Part shown: positions 24,633 through 33,959 of the stretch, one piece after another
Layout: each line of letters starts with the position of its first letter
Numbering within the stretch: the first letter of the stretch is position 1
Source of the DNA: FEN-1297 sp963710735
Lineage (GTDB): Bacteria > Bacteroidota > Ignavibacteria > Ignavibacteriales > Ignavibacteriaceae
NCBI GenBank assembly: GCA_963710735.1
Contig: CAVQBN010000006.1
Coordinates: 62,001 to 126,000, forward strand
Direction: 5' to 3'
Length of the DNA: 64,000 bases
The notes under the pieces: model-generated
Told to the model about the DNA's origin: nothing
What the model saw: only the letters and a program-made list of their open reading frames with translations
Database searches by the model: none
Translations under genes and position numbers: made by a program

Positions 24633-27345
24633 TTATTTCAGCAGCAACATCTTCTTTGTTGAAATAAAACTACCGGATTGCAGCCTATAGAAATATATAC
24701 CGGTGGCTAATTCCGATGCATTAAAATTAATTCTATAATTACCGGTTTTCTGAAAATTATTAACTAATGTTTCTACTACTCTCCCGAGGATATCATAAAC
24801 TTTTAATGTAACATATCCATCCTTCGGCAGAGAATATGAAATTGTTGTAGAGGGATTAAATGGATTAGGATAATTCTGAGCCAGTACGAATTTTTTTGGT
24901 ATAGATTGGTCATCAAATTTATTTACGTTTGTCACTTCTTTAACTATAGAAAACATAACTGCGTCAGCACGTAAAACCACATTGGGAGTATTCTCTCCCG
25001 AATCAATTACTTTTAATTCAACAGGAACATTTGCCGGAATAAACGAACGTCCAATTGTTACCCAATTTCCACTGTCATAATTCTGATCAACATAAAAGGT
25101 ATCAACCGAAACACCCGACACACTGAAGACATAAATTGCATTTTTAGAAGCATTAACTGTTGTCGGAACAATCTCTTCAATATTATAAATGCCGCTTCTC
25201 TTAACTTTTGCAGAAAACGCTGCACTTGCCGGTGGTGATTGATGTAAATTTGCGTAGCGGCTATTCGGACCATAAGCCTGTGCTGTGCTATAATTCCATT
25301 GGCCCAATTCTTTGTATAAGAGTGAATCTGCATTATCAACAATACAAAAATAAGGCTGAACATCAGCTAAGAACGGAACGCCGATTTTATTTTGAAGCGA
25401 ATCATCGCTTAAAATATACAAGGTATCACTCACTTTAGTTAAAGTAGAAGCATGAAATACGAGTGGTACAGTAACGCTGCTCATTGCCGGTATTGTAAAG
25501 GGAAACGACTGCCGAGTTGTAATATTATAGTTTAATACATTTAAACCAGTTATTGTTAAATTCTGACTGCCGCCATTTCTTAATGTTAAATTGAATGAGG
25601 CTGAATCATCCTGGCTTACCATACCGAAGTCAATCATATTCTGCGGAATGGAAAGTTTTCTTTCAGGAACAAGGGCAGTAATTTTTATTACATCAGCTTC
25701 AGCAATTTTACCGGTCTCATTTCCGCTTAAAGAAATCATATCAATATGATTATCAACTCCGGAATTCAAAACGGGAGTACCTAAGTAAATCCATTCATTT
25801 GGAGAAAGAGAAGAATTAAATTCAGTTGAATCTACTACTTTATTGTCTGAATATATTCTAAAGATTAAATGATCTACCGGATTACTCACAGCCGGTACCT
25901 GAACAAAAATATTATAATGACCGGTATAAGTAATATTTGGAGTCCACCTGGTTATTGCAGTATCATTTTGTGTAAGTACTGCCTGCCTAGAATCAAGATC
26001 CCAGGCTGTATTTGCTGATGTTGTCCAATTACCTTTAACCTCTGAATATCCGCTGCTGTCATTATCGATATAAATATCATCAGGTAAAAAATTTATGAAA
26101 GCGGTAGAAAGATTTCCTACAGTATCCGTAACAGCAACACCGGCTTTAGCAAGATCTGATTTAATAAAAGAATCAGAAGTCTTCCATTCGTTAGTACCAA
26201 TTGAATAACAAGGAACTATTTTATAATTCTCGTTGATATCTTTTACAACGACAAAAGGCTGTGATTGGAAAATCGTTTTATCTGTCTTAATTACAAAATC
26301 TACATTTTCACCGTTCTGTTCCGAAGTAAAAGCTAAGTTTGGTTTAGCCTGACCATAGGCATGCTGCCACCTCTGCATTGCTTCAACTGCTGTGCAGTAC
26401 CTGAATTTAACATTAGGAAATTTAGCTGCAACCTGATGCACAATCTGGTTTATTCTTGAAATATTGTCTAAGAAATTATCTTCCGGAAGATGCGCCCATA
26501 AACAGACAACCTGATCGATCCCGTTTTGTGCCTGAGAAAAAACATGAGACATTAAAGTTGTATCCATATTGGCCATGTAAATAGATCGGTTATCCCAGCC
26601 TTTCCCATCGCCCTGCAATTGGTAATTTTGTGTGGATGGATGGAAAGGAACAAATTCACTTGAAGACTTAGACCAATCATAAATATTATCCAGTGGTTCA
26701 ACAGTATCAATATGAACATTAGGATAATCATCATGAAGGCTGTAGGGAATAATTGTGTTTAGATAATTCTGCCATTCATTATTCATGTAGTGCCAACCGC
26801 TTCGGAATGAAACGGGGAAAACATTTTCTTCAATAAGATATTGCGCAAGTGTAAGATCAAAATCTTCTTTATACTGTGAGAAGTCCGTTGATTGATTCCA
26901 AAAATATTGTCCGTCACCGTTGTAATCGCTCCAAATCCAATCATGGTAATGAAGAGTAACTTCATCACTCCAGTGATTAATCATATTGTCATGATATTTT
27001 TTCATTAAATAAAGAACCATAGTATTATCAAGAGGAACATTATTATTTGTTCCGTAACGAAAAGTGTTGCCGCCCATAATCCACCAGGTTAATTTTAAAG
27101 TATTGCCGTATGAATCGGTAATTTGATCTCGGAAGGAAGGGTCCATGACTTTATAAGCATTTCGCTGAGGATCGGTATATAAGATCAAATTTATAATGAT
27201 CATGATAAGTCGACATTCCCAGTCCGTCCCATATTCCGGTGTCTGAACCAAGAACAAGATAAACCTGCCCTTGTGAATGAAGCGCAAATAAGGGAGTTAA
27301 TGTAAAAAGTATTAAAGGTAAAAATTTTTTAAGAAGTGTTTTCAT
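24633..27345 (-). pseudogene. secreted multidomain protein with golvesin-like domains and T9SS sorting domain, one frameshift
   Basis: The natural start is the ATG at 27345, giving a signal peptide (about 1-26) followed by GQVYLVLGSDTGIWDG. The frame breaks near 27175-27185 (after FDLIY) and resumes one base away with TDPQRNAYKV. The first about 370 residues contain HYHDWIWSDYNGDG and may be a polysaccharide-deacetylase-like catalytic fold (weak). Then come a golvesin-like domain (YIDNDSSGYSEVKGNW), an immunoglobulin-like choice-of-anchor segment (IDFGMVSQDDSASFNL), a second golvesin-like domain and a T9SS type A sorting domain with AQNYPNPFNPSTTISY. As sequenced, signal peptide and body are in different frames, so it would not be secreted. 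One-base insertion is the simplest cause. Confidence 0.75.
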
Positions 27346-27509
27346 AATTACACCCTGTTAACAAATCAATAAAATCCATTCTATAATAATAAAATTAGGG
27401 AATTTATTAATAAATAATTAGTATATGAAAAGAATTTATTTCGAAGGGAAATATTAATTTTATATCTGAGAAGGCTTAATTGATTATGAATAAATAAGAT
27501 AACAAAAAA

Positions 27510-28160
27510 TCAGAAATTATTATTGAACACTTTTAGTAATAATTTAAATGATGAAAATATTACAATAGTTAGAAATCCAAGTGAAAATAAAGGGTTGACA
27601 TAAAATGTACGATTGATATTCCATAAATTTGTTTTAATAACGGATACAAGGATAAAAAATATACCGATTATTATTTCATGAACAATTGTTATTATATTTT
27701 GAAAACTTTCATAAGAACTAGTTAAAAAGAAAGTTAAAAATACAAAACCAGTTACTGCACTTAATATTACATTAAAAATAAATGTATTTAACAAGAAGAT
27801 AATATTATTCATTAGAAAGAAAGCCGGTATCATCAATATCAAATTGAAAAATAAAATAATAATCAACATATATACTGATTTACTGATTACGATTTTATTT
27901 TTATCTACTAAAAAAGTAAATAGAAATTTAATTTCATTGTCTTTTAATTCTTCCAAATAAATTTGAGAGAAAAATATCATAGCGAAAAGAAGGTTTATTG
28001 AAATGCCAAGTATTACTAAAATATTTTTTTCACTTGATAAATAAGAAGGGAAAATTATACATGCTACAACAATTATTAAAACTAAAGGTAAACGCTTAGT
28101 TAATACTTTATAATTATTTGTTGTTTCTCTTTCAATTAGCGCTTTAATATTATTTAACAT
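27510..28160 (-). CDS. ABC-2/CcmB-like integral membrane protein
   Basis: A 216-residue protein with six predicted transmembrane helices and a charged segment between helices 2 and 3 (YLEELKDNEIKFL) resembling the coupling region of ABC-2 and CcmB-type permeases. No ATPase gene is adjacent, so either it pairs with an unlinked ATPase or the system is partial. Extremely AT-rich codon use (Ile, Asn, Phe, Leu), more so than neighbours. Assigned by topology and not by a diagnostic motif. Confidence 0.55.
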   Translation of the reverse strand: MLNNIKALIERETTNNYKVLTKRLPLVLIIVVACIIFPSYLSSEKNILVILGISINLLFAMIFFSQIYLEELKDNEIKFLFTFLVDKNKIVISKSVYMLIIILFFNLILMIPAFFLMNNIIFLLNTFIFNVILSAVTGFVFLTFFLTSSYESFQNIITIVHEIIIGIFFILVSVIKTNLWNINRTFYVNPLFSLGFLTIVIFSSFKLLLKVFNNNF

Positions 28161-28264
28161 TTCATCCTCCCTTGAATAGATACAGCAGATTATTTCATTC
28201 TACTGAGGACTAAATTTATATCTAAAGAACAATTTAAATAAATTATATATGATAAATTAATAAA

Positions 28265-28296
28265 AAAACGCCCCGTGTTTATTATCGAGGCGTTTT
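28265..28296. terminator. terminator after rubrerythrin gene
   Basis: AAAACGCC (28265-28272) pairs with GGCGTTTT (28289-28296); the symmetric A/T flanks make it work in both directions. It lies 22 bases past the rubrerythrin stop on the minus strand. Confidence 0.8.
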
Positions 28297-28318
28297 AACA
28301 TGATAGTTAAATTGAAAA

Positions 28319-28939
28319 TTACTGAATAGTATAAAACCTATCTTTTGGTGTCATAGATATACCGCATCTGGCCGGTGCTTCACCATCATAAGTATTACCG
28401 CAAGTGGAACAAACCATATATTTATTAGCCATTGTGTTTTCTTTATTGGCATTTAATTTTTCAAGGGCGTTCTCATACATAACTTTATGTTTCTTTTCAG
28501 TTTGATATGCATAGTTAAGAGAGAGCATTGCAATATTAACTTTTTCTTCATTGGCTTTCTTAATAAAGTCCGGATACATAGTGGCTACTTCATAAGACTC
28601 ACCTTTAATAGCATCCTGCAAATTTTCTTTAGTTGTTTTAACTTCAAACTTAGGTTCTATCTTGCCGACTTTTACATCTAATTGCGCCAGTGCGGCCCTA
28701 TGATTCCCGGCGTGAATACTTTCCGATTTAGAAGCGGCTTTAAATAATAAAGCAATATTTTTATAGCCTTCCTCCTCCGCTTTTTTAGCATAAGCAGCAT
28801 ACTTTGCACTGGCAGTTGTTTCACCAATAAGTGCATCTTTTAGATTCATTGCCGTTTGAGATTTTGCAGGCGGATTAGCTGCAAAATTTAATGCGGATAA
28901 AAAGAATACCGAGATAACAAACATTAAGAAAGATTTCAT
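28319..28939 (-). CDS. exported rubrerythrin with altered rubredoxin-like domain
   Basis: A 206-residue protein with a Sec signal peptide (about 1-21). The diiron four-helix domain keeps the expected ligands E40, E73 and H76 (SESIH), E114 and E117 (GESYE), E148 and H151 (TEKKH). The C-terminal rubredoxin-like domain has C177 and C180 (CSTCG) and C192, but the fourth cysteine position is serine (S195 in RCGIS). Rubrerythrins reduce hydrogen peroxide; an exported form would act in the periplasm. Loss of one iron ligand may impair or alter the rubredoxin centre. Phased CTTAAAA repeats lie about 85-105 bases upstream. Confidence 0.88.
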   Translation of the reverse strand: MKSFLMFVISVFFLSALNFAANPPAKSQTAMNLKDALIGETTASAKYAAYAKKAEEEGYKNIALLFKAASKSESIHAGNHRAALAQLDVKVGKIEPKFEVKTTKENLQDAIKGESYEVATMYPDFIKKANEEKVNIAMLSLNYAYQTEKKHKVMYENALEKLNANKENTMANKYMVCSTCGNTYDGEAPARCGISMTPKDRFYTIQ

Positions 28940-29023
28940 TTTTATTTCTCCTATTAGATTTTAGTTTGATTTTTTTGATGAGTAAAATTACAGATGATAA
29001 CCTAAAATGATCTTTAAACAATC

Positions 29024-29041
29024 CTTAAAAATAGCTTAAAA
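29024..29041 (-). promoter_or_regulatory. CTTAAAA direct repeats upstream of rubrerythrin
   Basis: CTTAAAA occurs at 29024-29030 and 29035-29041, an 11-bp period typical of OmpR-family regulator sites, with a looser CTTTAAA at 29012. The same arrangement occurs near 31716 in front of the two-component operon. The site is between the rubrerythrin start and the end of the kinase gene. Confidence 0.5.
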
Positions 29042-29081
29042 GATACAGAAGGTTTTACAATTAGAAATGGTAAGTATTTTA

Positions 29082-30464
29082 TTAAAGCGGAAAATAGATA
29101 AAAATAGTTGTGCCCGAATTGAATTTACTGTCAACTTTTAATTCCAGGCTCTGAAGGTCAGCCAGCTTTTTGACAATAGCCATACCGATACCGTTACTAC
29201 CACCTTCGGGAGTGCGTGATTCATCTGCCCGATAAAAACGATCGAATATTTTGGAAGCTTGTTCTTCATTCATACCTATGCCGTAATCTTTGATTGAACA
29301 AACAATTTTTCCATTATTATTATCAATTGAAATATCTATTTGTTTCCCTTCGTCTGAATATTTAATCGAATTTGAAATAATATTTTCCAGAATTGTCTCC
29401 AGCATAGCTTTATCAGCATTCACCAGCACATTTTCATTTCTGCTGAAGTTAACCTTTATATTCTTTTGATCAATAAAATTCCGGAGCCTTATTATTGCAG
29501 AATTGATACTATCATTAATATTTATTTTACTAATCATCGGAGTCAATTTCCCGCTTTCGTAACGGGCCAGCATTAATAACTGATCGATGAGATTAGACAT
29601 CCTATCGGCCTCATCTATACAATAACGTATTTTACTCTCGTACTGTTCAACTTCACGCGGCCTTCTAATAAGCACTTCCAAAGTACCTTTAATAACGGAG
29701 AGCGGTGTCCTTAACTCATGCGAAGCATCGGAGGTAAATTGTTTTTCTCTTAAAACTGCATCTTCAAGCCTGTTTAATAAATCATTTATCGTTGAAGTTA
29801 AAGTATAAATTTCATCTTTATGCACGGGCAGTTCTATCCTTTCATCTAAATTTTCTTTTGTAATCCGCTCAGCGGTTGTTATCACCTTATTTATAGGCGA
29901 AATACTTGCCCCGGCAATAAACCTTGTGATATAGAATAGAACGAACAGCATTATCCAGAATGTACCCATTAAAACAGCAAATAAGTTATTAAGAACAACT
30001 GCAGATTCTTCAAGAGGCATTGCAATTATGATATAACCGAGTATTTTGCCGATAGGATTTTTAATCGGAATTTGAACCTGTCTAGTCGGCGCACCGGAAA
30101 GTTTAGTATTAAAGTAAGTTTTTGATTTTAATGTATGATCAAACTTAAGATTCCCGCTAAGAAGATTGCCAGTCTTTTTTAAGGTTGCTCCCTTATTATC
30201 AACAACCTGAACAAAGACAGGATTGACCTCTATCTGCCCATGTTCATTTTCATTCCATTCAAAAGTATTAGCAAAAATAAACTGATCATTTAAAACGACA
30301 AGATTTTTCTGAATCTCATTTGCTTCGGCATTAAGGTCATCATCGAGATGGCTGTAAACAGTCTGATGAACAACTAAATAAATAGTAATAAACAATATGC
30401 CAATTAATAAGCTAGTTGCAGCAAGATAGAAAAAAGTAATGCGGTTTCTAAGACTAAGCTGCAT
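29082..30464 (-). CDS. sensor histidine kinase, HAMP type
   Basis: A 460-residue kinase: first transmembrane helix about 12-33, periplasmic sensor domain about 35-160, second helix about 160-180, HAMP (ISPINKVITTAERITKENLDERIELPVHKDEI) about 185-235, HisKA with FTSDASHELRTPLSVIKG (phosphoacceptor H249), and HATPase with the N-box NIISNSIKY, DYGIGM and GGSNGIGMAIVKKL. The layout is that of CusS/ArlS-like kinases that pair with OmpR-type regulators. Its ATG overlaps the stop of the regulator by one base. The sensed signal is not given by sequence; the copper-related neighbours suggest metal or redox stress. Confidence 0.93.
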   Translation of the reverse strand: MQLSLRNRITFFYLAATSLLIGILFITIYLVVHQTVYSHLDDDLNAEANEIQKNLVVLNDQFIFANTFEWNENEHGQIEVNPVFVQVVDNKGATLKKTGNLLSGNLKFDHTLKSKTYFNTKLSGAPTRQVQIPIKNPIGKILGYIIIAMPLEESAVVLNNLFAVLMGTFWIMLFVLFYITRFIAGASISPINKVITTAERITKENLDERIELPVHKDEIYTLTSTINDLLNRLEDAVLREKQFTSDASHELRTPLSVIKGTLEVLIRRPREVEQYESKIRYCIDEADRMSNLIDQLLMLARYESGKLTPMISKININDSINSAIIRLRNFIDQKNIKVNFSRNENVLVNADKAMLETILENIISNSIKYSDEGKQIDISIDNNNGKIVCSIKDYGIGMNEEQASKIFDRFYRADESRTPEGGSNGIGMAIVKKLADLQSLELKVDSKFNSGTTIFIYFPL

Positions 30465-31132
30465 TATTCCTCTTTTGCGATATAGCCAACACCTCTAATG
30501 GTATGGATGAAGTTAGTACCATTTCCTATATCGAGTTTTTTTCTTAAAAAATTAATGTAAACATCTATAACAGAAGTATCTGCATCAAAATGAATATCCC
30601 ACACATGCTCAATAATTCTGGTCCGTGTGCAGACTTTATTTTTATTTCTAATAAGAAATTCGAGCAGCGCAAACTCTTTTTGAGTAAGAGTCAGTTCTTT
30701 AGATTCCCTGAATACTTGATGAGTTTCTAAATTCATTTCAATGTTATCAAGTTTTAATATTGTCTGTTCCCCTTCTTTTGTCCGCAACTGAACTCGGATT
30801 CTTGCAAGCAATTCTTCGAACTTGAAAGGTTTCTTGATATAATCGTTGGCCCCCGCTTCCAGTCCGAAGACAACATCCGAAACGGTATCTTTTGCTGTTA
30901 AAAATATGATAGGAGTATTTGTATTTGTTTTTCTAAACTGCCTGCAGACTTCTATTCCGCTTAAACCCGGAATCATCCAATCAAGAAGAATTAAGTCATA
31001 CTCATTTAATTGAGCCATTTCCAGAGCTTTATTACCGTTTGAAGCGACATCAACAGCAAAAGATTCTTCTACTAACCCGTCTTTTAAGAAATTAGCAATG
31101 CCGGGTTCATCTTCAACAATAAGAATGCGCAT
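30464..31132 (-). CDS. OmpR/PhoB-family response regulator
   Basis: A 222-residue transcription factor. The receiver has the acidic pair in ILIVEDEPG, phosphoacceptor D51 in LILLDWMIPGLSG, T in FLTAKD and the lysine in DYIKKPF. The DNA-binding winged helix (about 125-220) has ELTLTQKEFALLEFLIRN and the recognition region DADTSVIDVYINFLRKKLD, ending with IRGVGYIA. It lies between the DUF2231 gene (14-base gap) and its kinase (one-base overlap), a single operon. Candidate targets are the phased CTTAAAA-type repeats at 31679-31734 and 29024-29041. Confidence 0.94.
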   Translation of the reverse strand: MRILIVEDEPGIANFLKDGLVEESFAVDVASNGNKALEMAQLNEYDLILLDWMIPGLSGIEVCRQFRKTNTNTPIIFLTAKDTVSDVVFGLEAGANDYIKKPFKFEELLARIRVQLRTKEGEQTILKLDNIEMNLETHQVFRESKELTLTQKEFALLEFLIRNKNKVCTRTRIIEHVWDIHFDADTSVIDVYINFLRKKLDIGNGTNFIHTIRGVGYIAKEE

Positions 31133-31146
31133 TTAATAACTCCAAA

Positions 31147-31650
31147 TTAATCTGAATCATTACTTTGTATATTTTTCTGATTATCATTAAAGCTTGAATC
31201 GAATGAACCAAAATTAAATTGAACACCTGCTGCATGTTTAAATACAAGCTCGCCGCCGTAATAGCCAGTTCTTGCTATGGATAAAACTCCGATTAAAAAT
31301 ATAAATAATGCTATCCAACGAAATGTTCCCACATATTTTTTTGTCAGCTGCAGAGCAATCCTAACAAGTGCAGTTCCGACCATTAACCACAAAGATAATT
31401 CAGCAGCAGATTCATGAGTTTCCAAAGCCTGCTTTAAACTCCCGGCCTCGGTAATACCGTCTCCGGCAATGTTGCCAGAAAGGTAAGCAGCAACCACACC
31501 TAAGGTACCTAAAATTAGTAAATAAAATCCTGCCTTGCTAAAAAATTCTTTTTTAAAAATAATGCCAAGAGCATCGGCTAAAAAACCGACAATGATTAAG
31601 GCAATCGGAAAGTGTACAATCATCGGGTGAATATGTGTCATGTCAAACAT
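31147..31650 (-). CDS. DUF2231 family membrane protein
   Basis: A 167-residue protein with four hydrophobic helices and the DUF2231 opening MTHIHPMIVHFPIALIIVGFLAD, where the HPMIVHFP histidines are conserved. The family is a poorly characterised membrane protein group, sometimes near haem or copper genes. First gene of the DUF2231-regulator-kinase operon, so its expression is probably autoregulated. The histidines could bind metal or haem, which is inference. Confidence 0.85.
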   Translation of the reverse strand: MFDMTHIHPMIVHFPIALIIVGFLADALGIIFKKEFFSKAGFYLLILGTLGVVAAYLSGNIAGDGITEAGSLKQALETHESAAELSLWLMVGTALVRIALQLTKKYVGTFRWIALFIFLIGVLSIARTGYYGGELVFKHAAGVQFNFGSFDSSFNDNQKNIQSNDSD

Positions 31651-31678
31651 TTATTTCTCCTTTATTTTTTGATGTAAA

Positions 31679-31734
31679 CTTATACCCTTATACCTTAAAT
31701 CTTTCTAAGTGAAGTCTTAAAATTTCCTTAAAAT
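31679..31734. promoter_or_regulatory. cluster of direct repeats in divergent regulatory region
   Basis: Two tandem CTTATACC units (31679-31686, 31687-31694), CTTAAATC at 31694-31701, and two CTTAAAAT units with 11-bp period (31716-31723, 31727-31734). They sit between the divergent DUF2231/two-component operon and the SCO/PCuAC operon, where an OmpR-type regulator site is expected. Confidence 0.6.
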
Positions 31735-31875
31735 AGGTGCTTATATTCACAACAGCATTTTTATTCCTTCTATATTTATTGATATTTAGTTAAACTTAGA
31801 ACCGAATTTCAATTTATTTAATCTAATGTGTCAAATCCTTTTTACTTCAATTATATTTCTATTAGGAAAAAATTA

Positions 31876-32493
31876 ATGTTAAGCTTATTAAAAAGCAGAA
31901 GTGTTTTATTTTTTATTCCCGTTCTTTTCTTTTCTATTATGTTATTAACAGGCTGCGGTGATAAACTGCCGGAAAATAAAAGTATCGGAGATCAATCATA
32001 CTCATTATTAAATCAGGACAGCAGTAAAGTAATTTTTCCGGATGCCTTTAAGGGTAAAATTGTTGTTATGAGTTTTATTTATACAAATTGCCCGGATATA
32101 TGTCCGCTTACAACACACAACATGCAGACGATTCAGAATAAATTAAAAAGCGATAATATTAAAAATGTTCAATTTGTGGAATTAAGTTTTGATCCGGACA
32201 GAGACACCCCATCAGTGTTAAAAGAATACGGTAATATTAGAAATGTCGATTACAGCAATTTCGAATTTTTAACCGGGAAAAAATCAGTAATCGATACTTT
32301 AATTCATCACATGAATGTTATCGCGATTCAAGGCGATACTACTTTTACAAAGGACGGTACGCCTATATATTTCTTTACGCACACGGATAGAATTACTCTG
32401 CTCGATCAAAATGGAAAAATCAGAAACGAATACCGCGGCAGCACTGCAAATACTGCCGAAATTGTTAAAGATATTAAAATATTAGGAGACTAA
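31876..32493 (+). CDS. SCO1/SenC family copper chaperone lipoprotein
   Basis: I place the start at the ATG at 31876, preceded by AGGA, rather than an upstream GTG at 31828. The 205-residue product has a lipoprotein signal ending in LTGC (C27), then a thioredoxin fold with CPDIC (C72, C76) and the distal histidine H169 in FFTHTDR, the three copper ligands of SCO proteins. It should deliver copper to the CuA site of cytochrome oxidase or act as a periplasmic thiol reductase. Five bases precede the PCuAC gene, so the two form an operon. Confidence 0.92.
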   Translation: MLSLLKSRSVLFFIPVLFFSIMLLTGCGDKLPENKSIGDQSYSLLNQDSSKVIFPDAFKGKIVVMSFIYTNCPDICPLTTHNMQTIQNKLKSDNIKNVQFVELSFDPDRDTPSVLKEYGNIRNVDYSNFEFLTGKKSVIDTLIHHMNVIAIQGDTTFTKDGTPIYFFTHTDRITLLDQNGKIRNEYRGSTANTAEIVKDIKILGD

Positions 32494-32498
32494 TTAAG

Positions 32499-32906
32499 AT
32501 GATACTTTTTCTTTCTTTAATTACACTACTAAACTTTCAAGCTCCAAAATTAAAAGTGGAGAATGTCTGGCTAAGGCCTGCGGCAAAAGGTATGAACAGC
32601 GCGATGTATTTTGAGATTGTTAATAATTCAGACAAACCTGATACACTTTTCAAAGTTACTTCCTCAGCAGCTGAGCTTGTGCAGATTCATGAAACATTTA
32701 AGAAAGATGGTTTGATGGGTATGCGGGAGGTTAAGTTTGTTGTTATAAAACCGCATTCAACATTAAAGTTTCAGCCGGGCGGATATCATGTAATGTTTAT
32801 AAAACTTAAAAAAGATTTGAAAGTTAAATCAAAAGAAAATGCTGTACTTTATTTTAAACATGAAGGTATGATAAAAGTTAAGGCGGTTGTTAAGAAACAG
32901 TCTTGA
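32499..32906 (+). CDS. PCuA(C) family periplasmic copper chaperone
   Basis: A 135-residue protein with a short hydrophobic N-terminus (1-14). The copper motif H-x10-M-x21-H-x-M is exact: H64, M75, H97, M99. PCuAC proteins carry Cu(I) in the periplasm and work with SCO proteins in cytochrome oxidase CuA assembly. The gene directly follows the SCO gene. The signal peptide is unusually short, so the true cleavage site is uncertain. Confidence 0.92.
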   Translation: MILFLSLITLLNFQAPKLKVENVWLRPAAKGMNSAMYFEIVNNSDKPDTLFKVTSSAAELVQIHETFKKDGLMGMREVKFVVIKPHSTLKFQPGGYHVMFIKLKKDLKVKSKENAVLYFKHEGMIKVKAVVKKQS

Positions 32907-32999
32907 TAATTTGGAAGTGTAGTGAAAAGTTAAGTTTAAAAATGAGATCCCGGATCAAGTCCAGGATGATTATAAACTAATGTTACTTTAAATATTCAT

Positions 33000-33878
33000 T
33001 TAAACTTGGCCTAACCAATTATTATCATGTGCTTTGAATGATTCTCGAATTTGGTTGAAAATATTATTCGGAAGCGGACCTTTATTTAACATTTCCAAAT
33101 TACTTTTTATATGGTCTACATTTGAAGAACCAGCTATAATGGAATCAATTCCAAATGTATATGCCGCGAACCTAAGAGCGACTTCATTCCAGTCCATTCC
33201 AAAATCAAGATTCATTGTTTTCCATCTATGCCAGTATTCTTCGCAGTACTTTCCATAAGGCCTTTCGGTATATTTCCAGGGAATATTTGCCAGCGGACGT
33301 TTTGCAATTACCCCCATCCCTTTTTCTTTTGCAGCTGGAAGAATAGTATCAAGATTTCTTTGATCAGTTAAATTAATTGAAGTTTGTATACTTCCAAATG
33401 CACTAGATTCCACTGCAAATTTTAATGCTTCATTTTCGCCAGAATAAGCAGCAATTCGAACTTTCCCATCTTCAACTGTTTTGTTTAAAGCTTTAATTAC
33501 TTCACCATATTCTAATGTTCCTAACGGGCACGAATGAAGATGAACTATATCGATGTAATCCGTTTTCAAAATTCGAAGCGCTTCATCGACACCGGCGATA
33601 ATGCAATCGTAAGTCCAATCGTTGTAACCTGGAATTCCATATCCAACTTTTGTGGAAAGGACAAATTCTTTTCTCCTGTGCGAAATATATTTCCCAATTC
33701 TTTCCTCAGATAAACCATATCCTCTTGCAGTATCAATTAAATTTACTCCTAAATCGAGAATTGAATTAAGAAGAACATCAGCCTCATTTTCACTTAATTC
33801 ATTTCCGCCAATATGGCCTGCACCAAAACCCAGCGGAGTAACATGTAAACTACTTGTACCGAAATTTCTTTTTTCCAT
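33000..33878 (-). CDS. aldo/keto reductase
   Basis: A 292-residue TIM-barrel NADPH oxidoreductase. Catalytic residues are visible in NLIDTARGYGLSEE (Asp and Tyr), LSTKVGYG (Lys) and IDIVHLHSC (His). The C-terminal coenzyme-binding region has IIAGSSNVDHIKSNLE. Closest in style to the bacterial AKR group that includes Tas/YajO-like and L-galactose dehydrogenase-like enzymes, so the natural carbonyl substrate is unknown. Single gene with no operon partner. Confidence 0.9.
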   Translation of the reverse strand: MEKRNFGTSSLHVTPLGFGAGHIGGNELSENEADVLLNSILDLGVNLIDTARGYGLSEERIGKYISHRRKEFVLSTKVGYGIPGYNDWTYDCIIAGVDEALRILKTDYIDIVHLHSCPLGTLEYGEVIKALNKTVEDGKVRIAAYSGENEALKFAVESSAFGSIQTSINLTDQRNLDTILPAAKEKGMGVIAKRPLANIPWKYTERPYGKYCEEYWHRWKTMNLDFGMDWNEVALRFAAYTFGIDSIIAGSSNVDHIKSNLEMLNKGPLPNNIFNQIRESFKAHDNNWLGQV

Positions 33879-33959
33879 AGTCAGATTTAATTAAAAATTA
33901 AGAATGAATAATTAATAATTTAAAAATAACACAGAAGTTTGTTAAACGGAATTAAGAAG

